Shown in pieces: positions 17,034-25,803 of a stretch of DNA of 64,000 nucleotides. Every line of letters starts with the position of its first letter. Within the stretch, counting starts at the first letter, position 1. The notes under the pieces are model-generated. The model saw nothing but the letters and a program-made list of their open reading frames with translations. It did not search any database and had not been told where the DNA came from. Both the position numbers and the translations under genes were made by a program. The stretch is from UBA2093 sp044340485 (GTDB taxonomy: Bacteria; Actinomycetota; Acidimicrobiia; Acidimicrobiales; Ilumatobacteraceae), in assembly GCA_044340485.1 (NCBI GenBank), contig JBIITN010000001.1, positions 62,001 to 126,000 on the forward strand, written 5' to 3'.

Positions 17034-17879
17034 GTGAGTCACGATGAGTTTGATAATCCCAACTCGGCCCCAGTGCCTCCATATGATCGCCAATGGCGTC
17101 ATCCCAGCGAAGTAGCTCACGACCAGCGACGTCAATATGAAACCGCAGTGTCTGCACCACCACTCAGTAAACGCATTGCGTTGGCGTCTATCACTGTCAG
17201 TCTCGTCTGTTCGTTAGCTTTGCTCTCTGTCACTATCCCGAAGGGTGTCGGTGGTCTCACATCGGACGACTCTGTTCCCGACACAACAGTGGTTCGTTCT
17301 CCGATTGCAACAAAAGTAAAAAATGCCACGGCGGCCGTTGGACAATCGAACGAAAATGATTCAGTACGGGCCCTCGCCGTTGGCGACAGTGATCTCATGA
17401 TTGCATCAACCGACACCATGAATGCAGATGGCACCATTCCGATCACAACCGACGATGGCGAAACTATTCAGTGCCACATACTCGCTCGTGATGAGGCAAC
17501 TGGGCTTGCGATTCTTGATCTTCCTAACACAAATAATTCTTCCCCACGCTGGGTGGGGATCGCAGATGATGACGCCGTCAACGAATTTGATATCAACGAT
17601 TTGATGGTCATCGAACCAATCACTGGCATTGCGGTGTCGGGACAGTTAAGTATTTCAAGTGCAACGATTGATCCCGCAACAACTACTGGTGCAGTCCCTC
17701 TAGATGTCGACATTCAAATCAATGGTGTTGCGGTAGTAGTCAATAAGAAATCAAAAGTTGTCGGAGTGGCATTCACTCGTAATCATGCAACGTGGATGTT
17801 GCCAATGAAAACCGTGCGGAAACTAATTAATGACGCGCACGCCGCACGCGCCGTACAGCAGCAAATATCGACGCAATAA
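17034..17879 (+). CDS. Membrane-anchored, trypsin-like domain protein lacking a clear catalytic triad
   Basis: This 281-residue protein has a polar N-terminus, one membrane helix at ~48-70 ('RIALASITVSLVCSLALLSV') and an extracytoplasmic domain. The order of elements resembles HtrA/trypsin-like proteases: 'IPITTDDGETIQCHILARDE', 'TGLAILDLPN' (where the Asp-bearing strand lies) and a final 'ATWMLPMKTVRKLI'. The GNSGGP serine motif and the expected His are not visible, so it is probably a non-catalytic scaffold. The start is GTG at 17034. Its last 53 bases are antisense to the end of the SDR-like gene. The fold assignment is tentative; a profile search would settle it. Confidence 0.6.
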   Translation: MSHDEFDNPNSAPVPPYDRQWRHPSEVAHDQRRQYETAVSAPPLSKRIALASITVSLVCSLALLSVTIPKGVGGLTSDDSVPDTTVVRSPIATKVKNATAAVGQSNENDSVRALAVGDSDLMIASTDTMNADGTIPITTDDGETIQCHILARDEATGLAILDLPNTNNSSPRWVGIADDDAVNEFDINDLMVIEPITGIAVSGQLSISSATIDPATTTGAVPLDVDIQINGVAVVVNKKSKVVGVAFTRNHATWMLPMKTVRKLINDAHAARAVQQQISTQ

Positions 17880-18702
17880 CTGCAAGTGCGGTGACACTCA
17901 TTGCGCCAAGTGAAAGTTCTTGACGACGTTTCGCACTTAACGTACTCACCCACGAACCAGTAGTGCCCTCAACATAGGCCTCTTCGTTACTTACTCGTGC
18001 CGACCAGCCAAGTGCTCGCAGTTTTTCATTTGACACAACCCAGCTATGACGTGTGTATTGACGAAGACCCGGTGGAATGGGGCCACGTTGCAAACGCCAA
18101 CGCATGACATCGACTATGTCGCGCGCCCAACTTGGTAATTTCACCTGCAACGGCTGGGCGGCAAGTTCTCCGAGACGCTCACCACTAATTGCCCCATCAG
18201 GCGCAACATTGAATACGCCATCTGGTTTCACCATTTGCGCTAGCGCAATGGCACTTTCCAAATCATCAAAGTGCAGGAATTGTGCAGACATCACAGAACC
18301 CACAGACTCACTGCTCACAGCATGTGCAAGCGCCAACACGAGACGTGAATTACCGCGTGGCACAACAACGGGCGCCGGACGCAACACCGTTGCCGTTCGT
18401 CCTGGTCGCAAGGTGCGCCATTGCTCCACTAACGCTTCGGCCGTCAAACACGAGACAGCAAAGGTAAATGATGGCACCGGACGTACAACGTCGTCTTCGC
18501 TGAGTGGCGATGGATTGTTCTCCCACGCGCCATAGACCATCGCTGATGAGACCAAAATGACGTGATTGTGATCGCCACGGTCGGCATCTTCCAAGAAGGC
18601 ACGCACCTTGTCGGTCGAAATATCGCTGCCGTTAGCGTCCACCACATCGTCACAACGAAAAATTGGCGAGACGCCGTTGATCTGCACTGTGGTAGTCGAC
18701 AT
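17827..18702 (-). CDS. Degenerate NAD-dependent epimerase (extended SDR) with C-terminal membrane helix
   Basis: This 291-residue protein resembles extended SDR epimerases: 'VILVSSAMVYGAWENNP', 'SEDDVVRPVPSF', 'RTATVLRPAPVVVPRGN' and 'VFNVAPDGAISGERLGELA'. The N-terminal TGxxGxxG nucleotide loop is missing. The YxxxK active site is replaced: the aligned stretch reads 'FAVSCLTAEAL', with Phe for Tyr and Cys for Lys. A hydrophobic helix near residues 264-283 followed by Arg-rich residues would anchor the tail in the membrane. It is likely a non-enzymatic membrane-tethered relative. It converges with the protease-like gene with a 53-base overlap and diverges from the zincin gene. Confidence 0.78.
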   Translation of the reverse strand: MSTTTVQINGVSPIFRCDDVVDANGSDISTDKVRAFLEDADRGDHNHVILVSSAMVYGAWENNPSPLSEDDVVRPVPSFTFAVSCLTAEALVEQWRTLRPGRTATVLRPAPVVVPRGNSRLVLALAHAVSSESVGSVMSAQFLHFDDLESAIALAQMVKPDGVFNVAPDGAISGERLGELAAQPLQVKLPSWARDIVDVMRWRLQRGPIPPGLRQYTRHSWVVSNEKLRALGWSARVSNEEAYVEGTTGSWVSTLSAKRRQELSLGAMSVTALAVIASIFAAVRRVRRARH

Positions 18703-18737
18703 GCAACTGAGGCTAACGCGCCATAGCCTTTGTCAGC

Positions 18738-19925
18738 ATGGGCGATGAACCAGAAGAGAACAATCCATTTCCTTTTGGTGGAATGCCCTTTTTTGCTGAT
18801 CTTGCGAAATCTCTGTCCGCCCAAGGGCCGTTGAACTGGGACGTCGCAACTCAAACCGCCGCGATGGCCGCTGTGGGAGACACACCAGACCCGCAACCCG
18901 ATCCAGCAATCCGTTTTGTATTCAACGATCTCGCTCATGTCGCCGACATGCACGTACGCGACGTCACCGGTTTGCCAACTGGCACTCGTGACACACACAG
19001 CGAGATACACACCACCACTCGCGCGCTATGGGCACACCGCACCCTCACAGATTTCCGTCCTTTGTTTACCGAACTTGCCACATCTCTGTCACAGCAACCT
19101 AATTCCGCTGATGACTCTGCAGACACCGACCCGCTTGCAGCGATGCTTAACAATCTCTCGACCATGATGGCGCCTGCCATGATGGGAATGTCCATTGGTT
19201 CGATGATTGGCGCACTCGCACAGAAAGCTTTTGGACAATACAACTTGCCATTGGCCCGTCCATTGTCATCAGACATCCTTGTAGTGCCGACAACAATTGA
19301 TCGCTTCGCAAGTGAATGGAGTTTGTCCGCCGACGACGTGCGCATGTGGGTGCTCATTCACGAGTTGTCCTCGCATGCAATTCTCAATACCGACGCAGTT
19401 GCAATGGGTATTACTGATTTAGTGACTAAACATGTTGGCGCGTTCCGTCCTGATCCCGGCGCAATCATTGATCAACTCTCGGGGCTCGATCCATCTGATC
19501 CAGAAGCGTTGACAAAAGTACAAGATATCTTTGGTAGCCCAGCCGCAATGCTGGGTGCGGTGCGATCACCCGAACAAGAACACATGGCGCCACTCCTCGA
19601 CGCTCATGTCAGTGCAGTTATTGCCTACATCGATTTTGTCGTCGACAAGGTGTGCTCGCGTGTTCTCGGATCATCAGCTCACATTGCAGAAGCGGCGCGG
19701 CGACGCCGGATCGAGTTACACGAAGACACCGCGATGATCGAACAACTATTAGGTCTTTCACTGAACTCGACACAACTACAGCGTGGCCGAGCATTCGTTC
19801 AAGGCGTTGTGGAACGATCGGGTGATACAGCGGTGTCGCAACTGGTGGAAAAGGCAGACAATTTGCCCACCCCTAACGAGATCGACGCACCCGGTTTATG
19901 GCTTGCGAGACTCGAGATCCAGTAG
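18738..19925 (+). CDS. Zincin_2 / DUF2342-type putative metalloprotease with altered zinc motif
   Basis: This 395-residue protein matches the actinobacterial 'putative hydrolase / coenzyme F420 biosynthesis-associated' family. It has an N-terminal Gly/Pro start, a helical 'MGMSIGSMIGALAQKAFGQYNLPL' region around 150-175, then 'DVRMWVLIHELSSHAIL' and a C-terminal 'RRRIELHEDTAMIEQLLGLS'. Family members carry HExxH. Here the residues are H208-E-L-S-S-H213, one residue too long between the histidines, so zinc binding is doubtful. No F420 gene is nearby. The last 53 bases overlap the convergent MFS gene. Family naming is from memory of the 'WxxxHE' context; confidence in function is low. Confidence 0.75.
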   Translation: MGDEPEENNPFPFGGMPFFADLAKSLSAQGPLNWDVATQTAAMAAVGDTPDPQPDPAIRFVFNDLAHVADMHVRDVTGLPTGTRDTHSEIHTTTRALWAHRTLTDFRPLFTELATSLSQQPNSADDSADTDPLAAMLNNLSTMMAPAMMGMSIGSMIGALAQKAFGQYNLPLARPLSSDILVVPTTIDRFASEWSLSADDVRMWVLIHELSSHAILNTDAVAMGITDLVTKHVGAFRPDPGAIIDQLSGLDPSDPEALTKVQDIFGSPAAMLGAVRSPEQEHMAPLLDAHVSAVIAYIDFVVDKVCSRVLGSSAHIAEAARRRRIELHEDTAMIEQLLGLSLNSTQLQRGRAFVQGVVERSGDTAVSQLVEKADNLPTPNEIDAPGLWLARLEIQ

Positions 19926-21132
19926 AACCTCTCGGCGGTTTGTGCCACGAACTGCTCTTTGTCGCGCGCCAAAAATACAGACACCCTCCAACACCTGCCA
20001 GCCCCACCATATAAAAACCGCGACTTCCGCTGGGAGTCAAAATCACCGGGATTAGTCCGGCAAGAACCCACGCCATCTGATTGTGTGTTTCAAAACGAGC
20101 AAATGCACGACCTCGGTTTGCATCGGGTGCTCCACTTTGCACTGTCGCTTCAAACGCGAGTTTGCCAATTGCAGCAGATGCATTAACGACACCAGCAAGC
20201 AAGATGCCTGCAAAGAAGCGACCGCTGAATCCGCTCAACAAACCACCGACTGCAACCATCGCCACCGATAGCAACAACATGTTCTCCACTTTCATGCGTT
20301 GACGCAGGTTGGGGGCCGTAAAGTTTGCGATTAATGTGCACAGCGATGCAAAACCGATCGCCACTCCAAACCACACAGTGCCGGCAATCTCGGTGCGTAG
20401 CCAGAAAGCAAGATGGAAAAACATAAATCCAGTGGTGCCACGTAAGACCATCATTGTGCGAGCAGCTCGTAACACTTCAGGAGAGTGCAATTCCTGCCAT
20501 TCGATTTCTTCAATTGGTTTATCTGCAATACGAATCTTCGGTAATTTCATGGCGTTGAAAAAGGCGACAACGAAGACCACCGAACTCATGAACAGCGTCG
20601 CTTCGGTGCTCACAAACTGAATGATGCCAGCTGGGACAACAGCCATAAATCCGACGATGCCAGCTATTTGTCCAAGGCGACTGTTTGCCTCCACTAGTGC
20701 CTTATCGTTTTTTACCGTGGCTGGTACCAAAGCAGACTTGCTGATCGCATATGTTTTTGACAAGACCAATGCGCCAAATGCGAGCGGAAAGATAGCCAAA
20801 CTGTCGTAGTAATACATCATCGCAATCATCACTGCGGCGCGAGCAAGGGCGACCAACATCACGACAAATCGCTGACCACCTTTTATCTTGTCGAGAAACG
20901 GTGCAATGAGTGGAGCGAGTAAAGCAAATGGCGCCATGGACATCGCAAGAAACAAAATGACCTGTGTTCGAGCTGCGTCTGGACTGATAGACAAAAACAA
21001 CGAGTCAGCCAACGACACGGCCATAATCGCCTCACCAGCAATCATCAATGCATGAACACGCCCTAAACGCTGGAAAGGAGTGGCGTCCGGTAGGCCCGGT
21101 CCGCGCACCATTCGTGAGGGCCGATCATTCAT
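19873..21132 (-). CDS. MFS transporter
   Basis: This ~419-residue protein has about ten to twelve hydrophobic helices and MFS features: a long N-terminal bundle, the cytosolic loop 'APFLDKIKGGQRFVVMLVALAR', and a central charged linker 'RIADKPIEEIEWQELHSPEV' between the two halves. The fold resembles the MFS_1 efflux group. The substrate is unknown. Either ATG 21132 or GTG 21141 could be the start; I chose the ATG. Its 3' end overlaps the zincin gene by 53 bases in antisense. A short region of ~80 bases separates its start from the end of the regX3-like gene. Confidence 0.87.
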   Translation of the reverse strand: MNDRPSRMVRGPGLPDATPFQRLGRVHALMIAGEAIMAVSLADSLFLSISPDAARTQVILFLAMSMAPFALLAPLIAPFLDKIKGGQRFVVMLVALARAAVMIAMMYYYDSLAIFPLAFGALVLSKTYAISKSALVPATVKNDKALVEANSRLGQIAGIVGFMAVVPAGIIQFVSTEATLFMSSVVFVVAFFNAMKLPKIRIADKPIEEIEWQELHSPEVLRAARTMMVLRGTTGFMFFHLAFWLRTEIAGTVWFGVAIGFASLCTLIANFTAPNLRQRMKVENMLLLSVAMVAVGGLLSGFSGRFFAGILLAGVVNASAAIGKLAFEATVQSGAPDANRGRAFARFETHNQMAWVLAGLIPVILTPSGSRGFYMVGLAGVGGCLYFWRATKSSSWHKPPRGSTGSRVSQAINRVRRSR

Positions 21133-21210
21133 TTGTGCCACTCTACGCCGAGCGATCGTGCTGATTCATCCCCTGCTGACCTTGTGACAGATCTGTCAGA
21201 TATTTGCGTA

Positions 21211-21918
21211 TCAGGAACGTCGCTTTTCGAATTTGTATCCCAAACCTCTGATCGTCACGATTCGTTTGGGATTAGCTGGGTCTTTTTCGATTTTCGCGCG
21301 GATCCGTTTGATATGAACATCGAGTGTCTTCGTGTCGCCAACGTAATCACTTCCCCACACGCGATCAATCAGCACCTCGCGAGTGAGAACACGGCCGGCA
21401 TTTACTGCCAACAAATACAACAGTTCAAATTCTTTTAACGGCATGTTGACTTCAACCGAATCGACCGACACAACATGTTGATCGGGATCAATGACAATCG
21501 AATCAACTTCCACCACCGAGGTTGTAATCACTTCGATCTCGCCAGTTGCGTCTGCGATGCGACGAAGAGCAGCGCGCATACGGGCAACCAGTTCTCGCAT
21601 CCGGTACGGCTTCGTCACGTAGTCGTCGGCTCCAACTTCAAGGCCGACGACAGTGTCAATTTCCTCAGATTTTGCGGTCACCATGATGATCGGAACCTGG
21701 CTGGTTTTACGTATCTCTCGACACACATCAATGCCCGACATCTTCGGCAACATCACATCCAATAAGACAAGGTCCGGGGAGTGCGCAGCAAACACTGCCA
21801 GCGCCTCTTCTCCATCTCGGGCCACGACAACATCAAACCCTTCGCGCGACAAACCAATCTGTAACGCTTCTACAAATGAAGGCTCATCTTCTACTAGTAA
21901 CACAATGGGGTTCGACAC
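21211..21918 (-). CDS. regX3: OmpR-family response regulator (RegX3-like)
   Basis: This 235-residue regulator has a receiver domain with acidic pocket 'VEDEPS' (E10, D11), phosphoacceptor 'LVLLDVMLPKMSG' (D54) and Lys in 'DDYVTKPYRMREL'. The C-terminal winged helix has 'LPLKEFELL'-type residues, 'LLAVNAGRVLTREVLIDRVWG' and 'TLDVHIKRIRAKIEKDP'. It follows the histidine kinase gene with no gap (kinase TAA at 21919-21921, GTG start at 21916-21918). Order ppk-kinase-regulator fits the phosphate-starvation SenX3/RegX3 system. The symbol rests on similarity and context; PhoB/PhoP-type paralogues look alike. Confidence 0.9.
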   Translation of the reverse strand: MSNPIVLLVEDEPSFVEALQIGLSREGFDVVVARDGEEALAVFAAHSPDLVLLDVMLPKMSGIDVCREIRKTSQVPIIMVTAKSEEIDTVVGLEVGADDYVTKPYRMRELVARMRAALRRIADATGEIEVITTSVVEVDSIVIDPDQHVVSVDSVEVNMPLKEFELLYLLAVNAGRVLTREVLIDRVWGSDYVGDTKTLDVHIKRIRAKIEKDPANPKRIVTIRGLGYKFEKRRS

Positions 21919-23091
21919 TTACGCCTCCGTGAATGATTGATTGAGGTGCGGTGCTTCGGTGAGTGTTTCACCTTGTAATCCTGAACCCGACCGCACAGTC
22001 GTAGGCAGAACAAAAATAAACGAAGATCCTTGACCAGATACCGATTCCACTACAACTTCGCCGCGATGAATAATCGCGACATGTCGCACAATTGCAAGGC
22101 CTAACCCTGACCCACCGGTATCGCGACTGCGCGCGTCATCTACTCGGTAAAACCGCTCGAAAATACGATCAATGTGTTCGGGAGAAATACCGACACCAGT
22201 ATCGGTCACTCGCACTGCAACCTGATCATTCGTATCGGAAATATCGACATCAACCGACGCGTTCTCGTTGCTGTACTTCACAGCATTCTCCACCAAATTC
22301 GCAATAGCAGACACTAATTGGCGATCATCGCCGGCGATAAGGCCAATCTTAGACATCTTGTTTGCCACATTGATCGTGACGTTACGTGTGCTGGCAAATG
22401 GAATAACACGAGCCACCGCCTCGCGAGTGACCCGTTCAATGTCAACAGACTGGTTGATCATTCGACGACCAAACTCAATGCGCGCAAGTTCGAGCAAGTC
22501 ATCGATGGTGTGTGCCACTCGTTGTGATTCCATCACCATGCGCTCGGCAAGTCGCTTTCCAACATCGTCATTAACTTGCATCGCCAGTGTTTCCGCAAGA
22601 ATTGATAAAGCACCCACTGGCGTTTTCAGTTCATGGCTGATGTTTGCCACAAAATCGGTACGAATACGATCAATCAATGCTCGCTCACTGAGGTCTTCCA
22701 CAAAAAGTGCAACGTCGCCTTGAGTCAACACCATCGTGTGCATGTCAAGCATGCGTGGGCGCTTCCCTTGAATGTCGAGAGTAAGTTGGCTTTCCTTACC
22801 AGAACGTGCTTCGGCGAGAAGAGATTCGACATTGCGCTGAAATCGAGTGTTGCCTGGCGCACCTGGTTCAAAGAGATGTGCAAACGATCTATTTGTCCAA
22901 CGCTGAACGCCGTTGGCCGATGTGATCAAGACTCCAATAGGTAATGAATCAAACACTTCCTGCAGTTGAACCGCAGAAAGTTGATTCGCGTTTGATGAAG
23001 TTGATGGTGGCACCATCGTGATAGCAGTGTCTGTGGCAAGTGTACGATCACTGCCTGTGGCGATGGATTTACGAGAACGCCATCTGCTCAT
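21919..23091 (-). CDS. senX3: Sensor histidine kinase (SenX3-like) without membrane helices
   Basis: This is a 390-residue kinase. A PAS-like region at ~40-135 ('LQEVFDSLPIGVLITSANGV') leads to HisKA 'FVANISHELKTPVGALSILA' with the phosphorylated His (H153). The N box is 'ANLVENAVKYSNENA', and the G boxes are 'VRVTDTGVGISPEHIDRIFE' and 'GGSGLGLAIVRHVA'. Mycobacterial SenX3 has two N-terminal membrane helices; none is visible here, so this kinase looks soluble. The ATG overlaps the ppk stop by 4 bases and the next gene is the cognate regulator. The operon suggests control by phosphate state, perhaps through a Pst/PhoU complex encoded elsewhere. Confidence 0.9.
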   Translation of the reverse strand: MSRWRSRKSIATGSDRTLATDTAITMVPPSTSSNANQLSAVQLQEVFDSLPIGVLITSANGVQRWTNRSFAHLFEPGAPGNTRFQRNVESLLAEARSGKESQLTLDIQGKRPRMLDMHTMVLTQGDVALFVEDLSERALIDRIRTDFVANISHELKTPVGALSILAETLAMQVNDDVGKRLAERMVMESQRVAHTIDDLLELARIEFGRRMINQSVDIERVTREAVARVIPFASTRNVTINVANKMSKIGLIAGDDRQLVSAIANLVENAVKYSNENASVDVDISDTNDQVAVRVTDTGVGISPEHIDRIFERFYRVDDARSRDTGGSGLGLAIVRHVAIIHRGEVVVESVSGQGSSFIFVLPTTVRSGSGLQGETLTEAPHLNQSFTEA

Positions 23092-25166
23092 GTAAGGCTC
23101 TGTTCACCGGCTGGAATTCCTAGTCGAACTTGTTGCTCGGCCGCCCACGAATACAGTTGAAATTGCGAATCATTTGATGTTGTGAAATCATCAGGCCCCA
23201 CGCGCAACCAACGTCCGTCATGTTGCATCTCGAACGCAACAATGTCATTGGCGAAAAGGTGATCAATGGTTTCATCTAGCCATCGTTGGTGTTTCTCATG
23301 TTCGATAGGAGTTAATACTTCAACTCGTTTGTCAAGATTTCGCGGCATGAGATCGGCCGACCCAATGAGATACAACGGAGAGCCATCGGGTGATCCGTGC
23401 CCGAAACGGTACAAACGCGAATGTTCGAGATAACGACCGAGAATGGAACGTACCTGGATATTTCCCTGCTCAACTACGCCAGGTCGTAAGCAACAAATAC
23501 CTCGCACTAAAAGTCGCACACGGACTCCGGCTTCTGCGGCCGCATACAAGAGTTCAACCATTTCCGGATCAGCAATTGCATTTACCTTGATGGTGATTTC
23601 ACCATCTGTTCCGCGAGCTGTCTCATTGCGAATCAAACGACCTATTTCAGGTCGTAAGTATTGAGGCGCAATTACCAATTTCGAATACTCAGGGTCACGT
23701 CCGAAACCAGTCAAAGTGTTGAATAGTTGGGTGACATCTTCGCCAATGTCTTCTGAACACGTGAAGTAGCCCAAATCTTCATACACGCGCGCGGTTTTGG
23801 AGTTGTAGTTGCCCGTGCCAATGTGCACATACCGTCGTAAGCCACCTGCTTCTTCGCGCACCACCAAAACACATTTGCTATGAGTTTTTAAGCCCACGAG
23901 CCCATACATCACGTGTACGCCCGCACGTTCAAGTTCTTTGGCCCAATGCACATTCGCTTCTTCATCAAAACGCGCCTTCAGTTCGATAAGAACCACTACC
24001 TGTACTCCGCGCTCGGCAGCGGTAATCAGGCTTCGCGCAATGGGGCTGTCGCCCGATGTGCGATACAAGGTGATCTTGATCGCGCGCACGTGTGGATCAA
24101 GAGCAGCCTGCTCCACGAATTTCTCGGTTGACGAAGCAAACGACTCGTACGGATGATGAACCAAAATCTGTCGTTCCCTAATCACCTGAAACATTGATTG
24201 CCCGGTGGCCTCGGCGACCGCCAAGCGCCCTGGCACCACTGGTAACCACGGTTCGTCACGGGCATCTTCAATTTCAAGCGACGCCAGTTGCGCCAATGCT
24301 GACAAAGCAAGCGGTGCGCGATGATGCGACACATCAACTGGCTCCAAATCCATTTCTTCGGTTAGCAACGCCAACGTTCGCTCATCAATGTTGTCGCTGA
24401 CATCCAGTTTTACGGCACGTCCAAAACGGCGCCGACGAAGCTCCATCTCAACGGCCTGCAACAAATCTTCTGCTTCGTCTTCATCAACTGTGAGGTCGGC
24501 ATTTCGAGTGACGCGGAACATCACAACTTGTCCGATCTCCATACCTGGAAACAACCAATCAAGATGGGCTCCAATGACACGTTCAACAGGGATGAATCGA
24601 CCTGGCGATGCTTCTTGAAAACGCTTCAAAAAGGTAGGCACTTTTACTCGCGCAAAACGTTCTTCTTTAGTACGCGGATCTCGCACTGTGACACCGATAC
24701 TGAGCGCAAGACTCGACACGTATGGGAATGGATGCGCCGTGTCAATCGCAATGGGTGTTAGCACTGGGTAGATGTTCTGTTCAAATTCACGCGAAAGTTG
24801 CTTTTGTTCAACTTCGTCTAGTTCGTCCCAGTCGCACAGTCGAACACCACGTTCCACCAATTGCGGTAACAGCGTGTTCAACAGCAATTCTTCTTGTTCG
24901 TCTATGAGTGACTCGACACGCTTGGCAATTTCTTTCAACTGTCGCGATGGCGAAAGCCCGTCATGACTTGGCTTTACGATTCCGGCTGCTACTTGGTCTT
25001 TCAGCGCTGCAACACGAACTTGATAGAACTCATCCAAGTTGGAGGAAAAGATTCCGCAAAATTTCACTCGTTCGAGAAGCGGGATCGACTCTTCGTGGGC
25101 AAGCGCCAAAACGCGTGCATTGAAATCAAGCCAACTCAGTTCGCGGTTTCCGAACCGGTCACTCAT
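23088..25166 (-). CDS. ppk1: Polyphosphate kinase 1
   Basis: This 692-residue enzyme reversibly polymerises the gamma-phosphate of ATP into polyphosphate. The N domain begins 'NRELSWLDFNARVLALA', the head domain follows, and the catalytic C1/C2 domains contain 'ALDPHVRAIKITLYRT', the phosphorylated His in 'GLVGLKTHSKCVLV' (H429) and the second conserved His in 'YLEHSRLYRFG' (H582). 'RNLDKRVEVLTPI' closes the domain. The length is normal for Ppk1. It leads the ppk-senX3-regX3 operon. Upstream bases 25231-25263 contain three 11-base direct repeats resembling an actinobacterial Pho box, which would fit control by the regulator it precedes. Confidence 0.97.
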   Translation of the reverse strand: MSDRFGNRELSWLDFNARVLALAHEESIPLLERVKFCGIFSSNLDEFYQVRVAALKDQVAAGIVKPSHDGLSPSRQLKEIAKRVESLIDEQEELLLNTLLPQLVERGVRLCDWDELDEVEQKQLSREFEQNIYPVLTPIAIDTAHPFPYVSSLALSIGVTVRDPRTKEERFARVKVPTFLKRFQEASPGRFIPVERVIGAHLDWLFPGMEIGQVVMFRVTRNADLTVDEDEAEDLLQAVEMELRRRRFGRAVKLDVSDNIDERTLALLTEEMDLEPVDVSHHRAPLALSALAQLASLEIEDARDEPWLPVVPGRLAVAEATGQSMFQVIRERQILVHHPYESFASSTEKFVEQAALDPHVRAIKITLYRTSGDSPIARSLITAAERGVQVVVLIELKARFDEEANVHWAKELERAGVHVMYGLVGLKTHSKCVLVVREEAGGLRRYVHIGTGNYNSKTARVYEDLGYFTCSEDIGEDVTQLFNTLTGFGRDPEYSKLVIAPQYLRPEIGRLIRNETARGTDGEITIKVNAIADPEMVELLYAAAEAGVRVRLLVRGICCLRPGVVEQGNIQVRSILGRYLEHSRLYRFGHGSPDGSPLYLIGSADLMPRNLDKRVEVLTPIEHEKHQRWLDETIDHLFANDIVAFEMQHDGRWLRVGPDDFTTSNDSQFQLYSWAAEQQVRLGIPAGEQSLT

Positions 25167-25230
25167 AGAAACGAAGGGTAATGAAGTAAACGGCAGTCAT
25201 CACTTCTTATTAGGAGTCTCATACGAGAAT

Positions 25231-25263
25231 TCACCTGGCGGCAACCTTTTCGTCACCTGACAC
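25231..25263. promoter_or_regulatory. Pho-box-like array: three 11-base direct repeats upstream of ppk
   Basis: Three consecutive 11-base units start at 25231, 25242 and 25253: TCACCTggcgg, CAACCTtttcg and TCACCTgacac. Actinobacterial PhoP/RegX3 sites are known to be built of 11-base direct repeats around a TTCACC core. The array lies ~65-97 bases upstream of the ppk start, in front of an operon that encodes a RegX3-like regulator. Unit shape, period and context agree, but only the CACCT/AACCT cores are conserved, so this remains a prediction. Confidence 0.5.
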
Positions 25264-25284
25264 ATCGTGCCTGTGCGAGAGGAT

Positions 25285-25551
25285 CTAGAACTCGTAGTTC
25301 GGATCGCCCATGTCCCATTCCAGGGAAATGCGCTCACGTTCAGCGTCACGCACAATGCGTGCCATGTTTCGGCGAAATTGTGGGTCATCTCGTGGCAACA
25401 AAACAAGGCGTGCAAGCACCCGGGCGCGGAACTCCTCGAGCAGAGTGCGGTCGCCATAGTCGCCATAGACCTCCCAGTGGGGAGAGATGGGTCCAAGAAA
25501 GACGATGCGCGCATGGGCTACTGGTGGCTCGTGAATTGCGACGTCTGACAT
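25285..25551 (-). CDS. Small conserved-looking protein, unknown function
   Basis: This 88-residue soluble protein starts with 'MSDVAIHEPPVAHARIVFLG', has the aromatic motif 'GPISPHWEVYGDYGD', then a predicted charged helix pair ('LLEEFRARVLARLVLL', 'FRRNMARIVRDAERERI') and ends '...WDMGDPNYEF'. There is no signal, membrane helix or recognisable domain. The frame ends 118 bases before ppk on the same strand, with the Pho-box-like repeats between them. Its coding look (balanced composition, no rare-codon run, an AGGAGG-like 'aggaggctttcc' just upstream) supports a real gene. The function is unknown. Confidence 0.68.
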   Translation of the reverse strand: MSDVAIHEPPVAHARIVFLGPISPHWEVYGDYGDRTLLEEFRARVLARLVLLPRDDPQFRRNMARIVRDAERERISLEWDMGDPNYEF

Positions 25552-25792
25552 GGAAAGCCTCCTGGGCTGTGACGGTATGAGAACGAATGAGAATTACCGC
25601 CCTTCATGCTATCGGGCATGCGTGACACATGCCCTGCCCCTTCTTTCCCCTTAGTTTCAAGGCTTTCTTCAGTAATCCTTACCTTCTCAAACTGATTGTC
25701 GGCCCACCACAATGCTTGAATGGATGTGCGGGAACTTTCCGCCATGGATCAACGTCAGATGTTGATACGAACCAACCAGCGCAAATAGCGCG

Positions 25793-25800
25793 AAGGAGGA
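25793..25800 (+). promoter_or_regulatory. Strong Shine-Dalgarno sequence of the first whiB gene
   Basis: The sequence AAGGAGGA lies three bases before the ATG at 25804. It is one of the best matches to anti-SD in the window, where most genes have weak sites or coupled starts. It fixes the start and suggests high translation. The 252 bases between the divergent small gene (25551) and this whiB gene hold no other coding frame I would support. Confidence 0.75.
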
Positions 25801-25803
25801 GCC

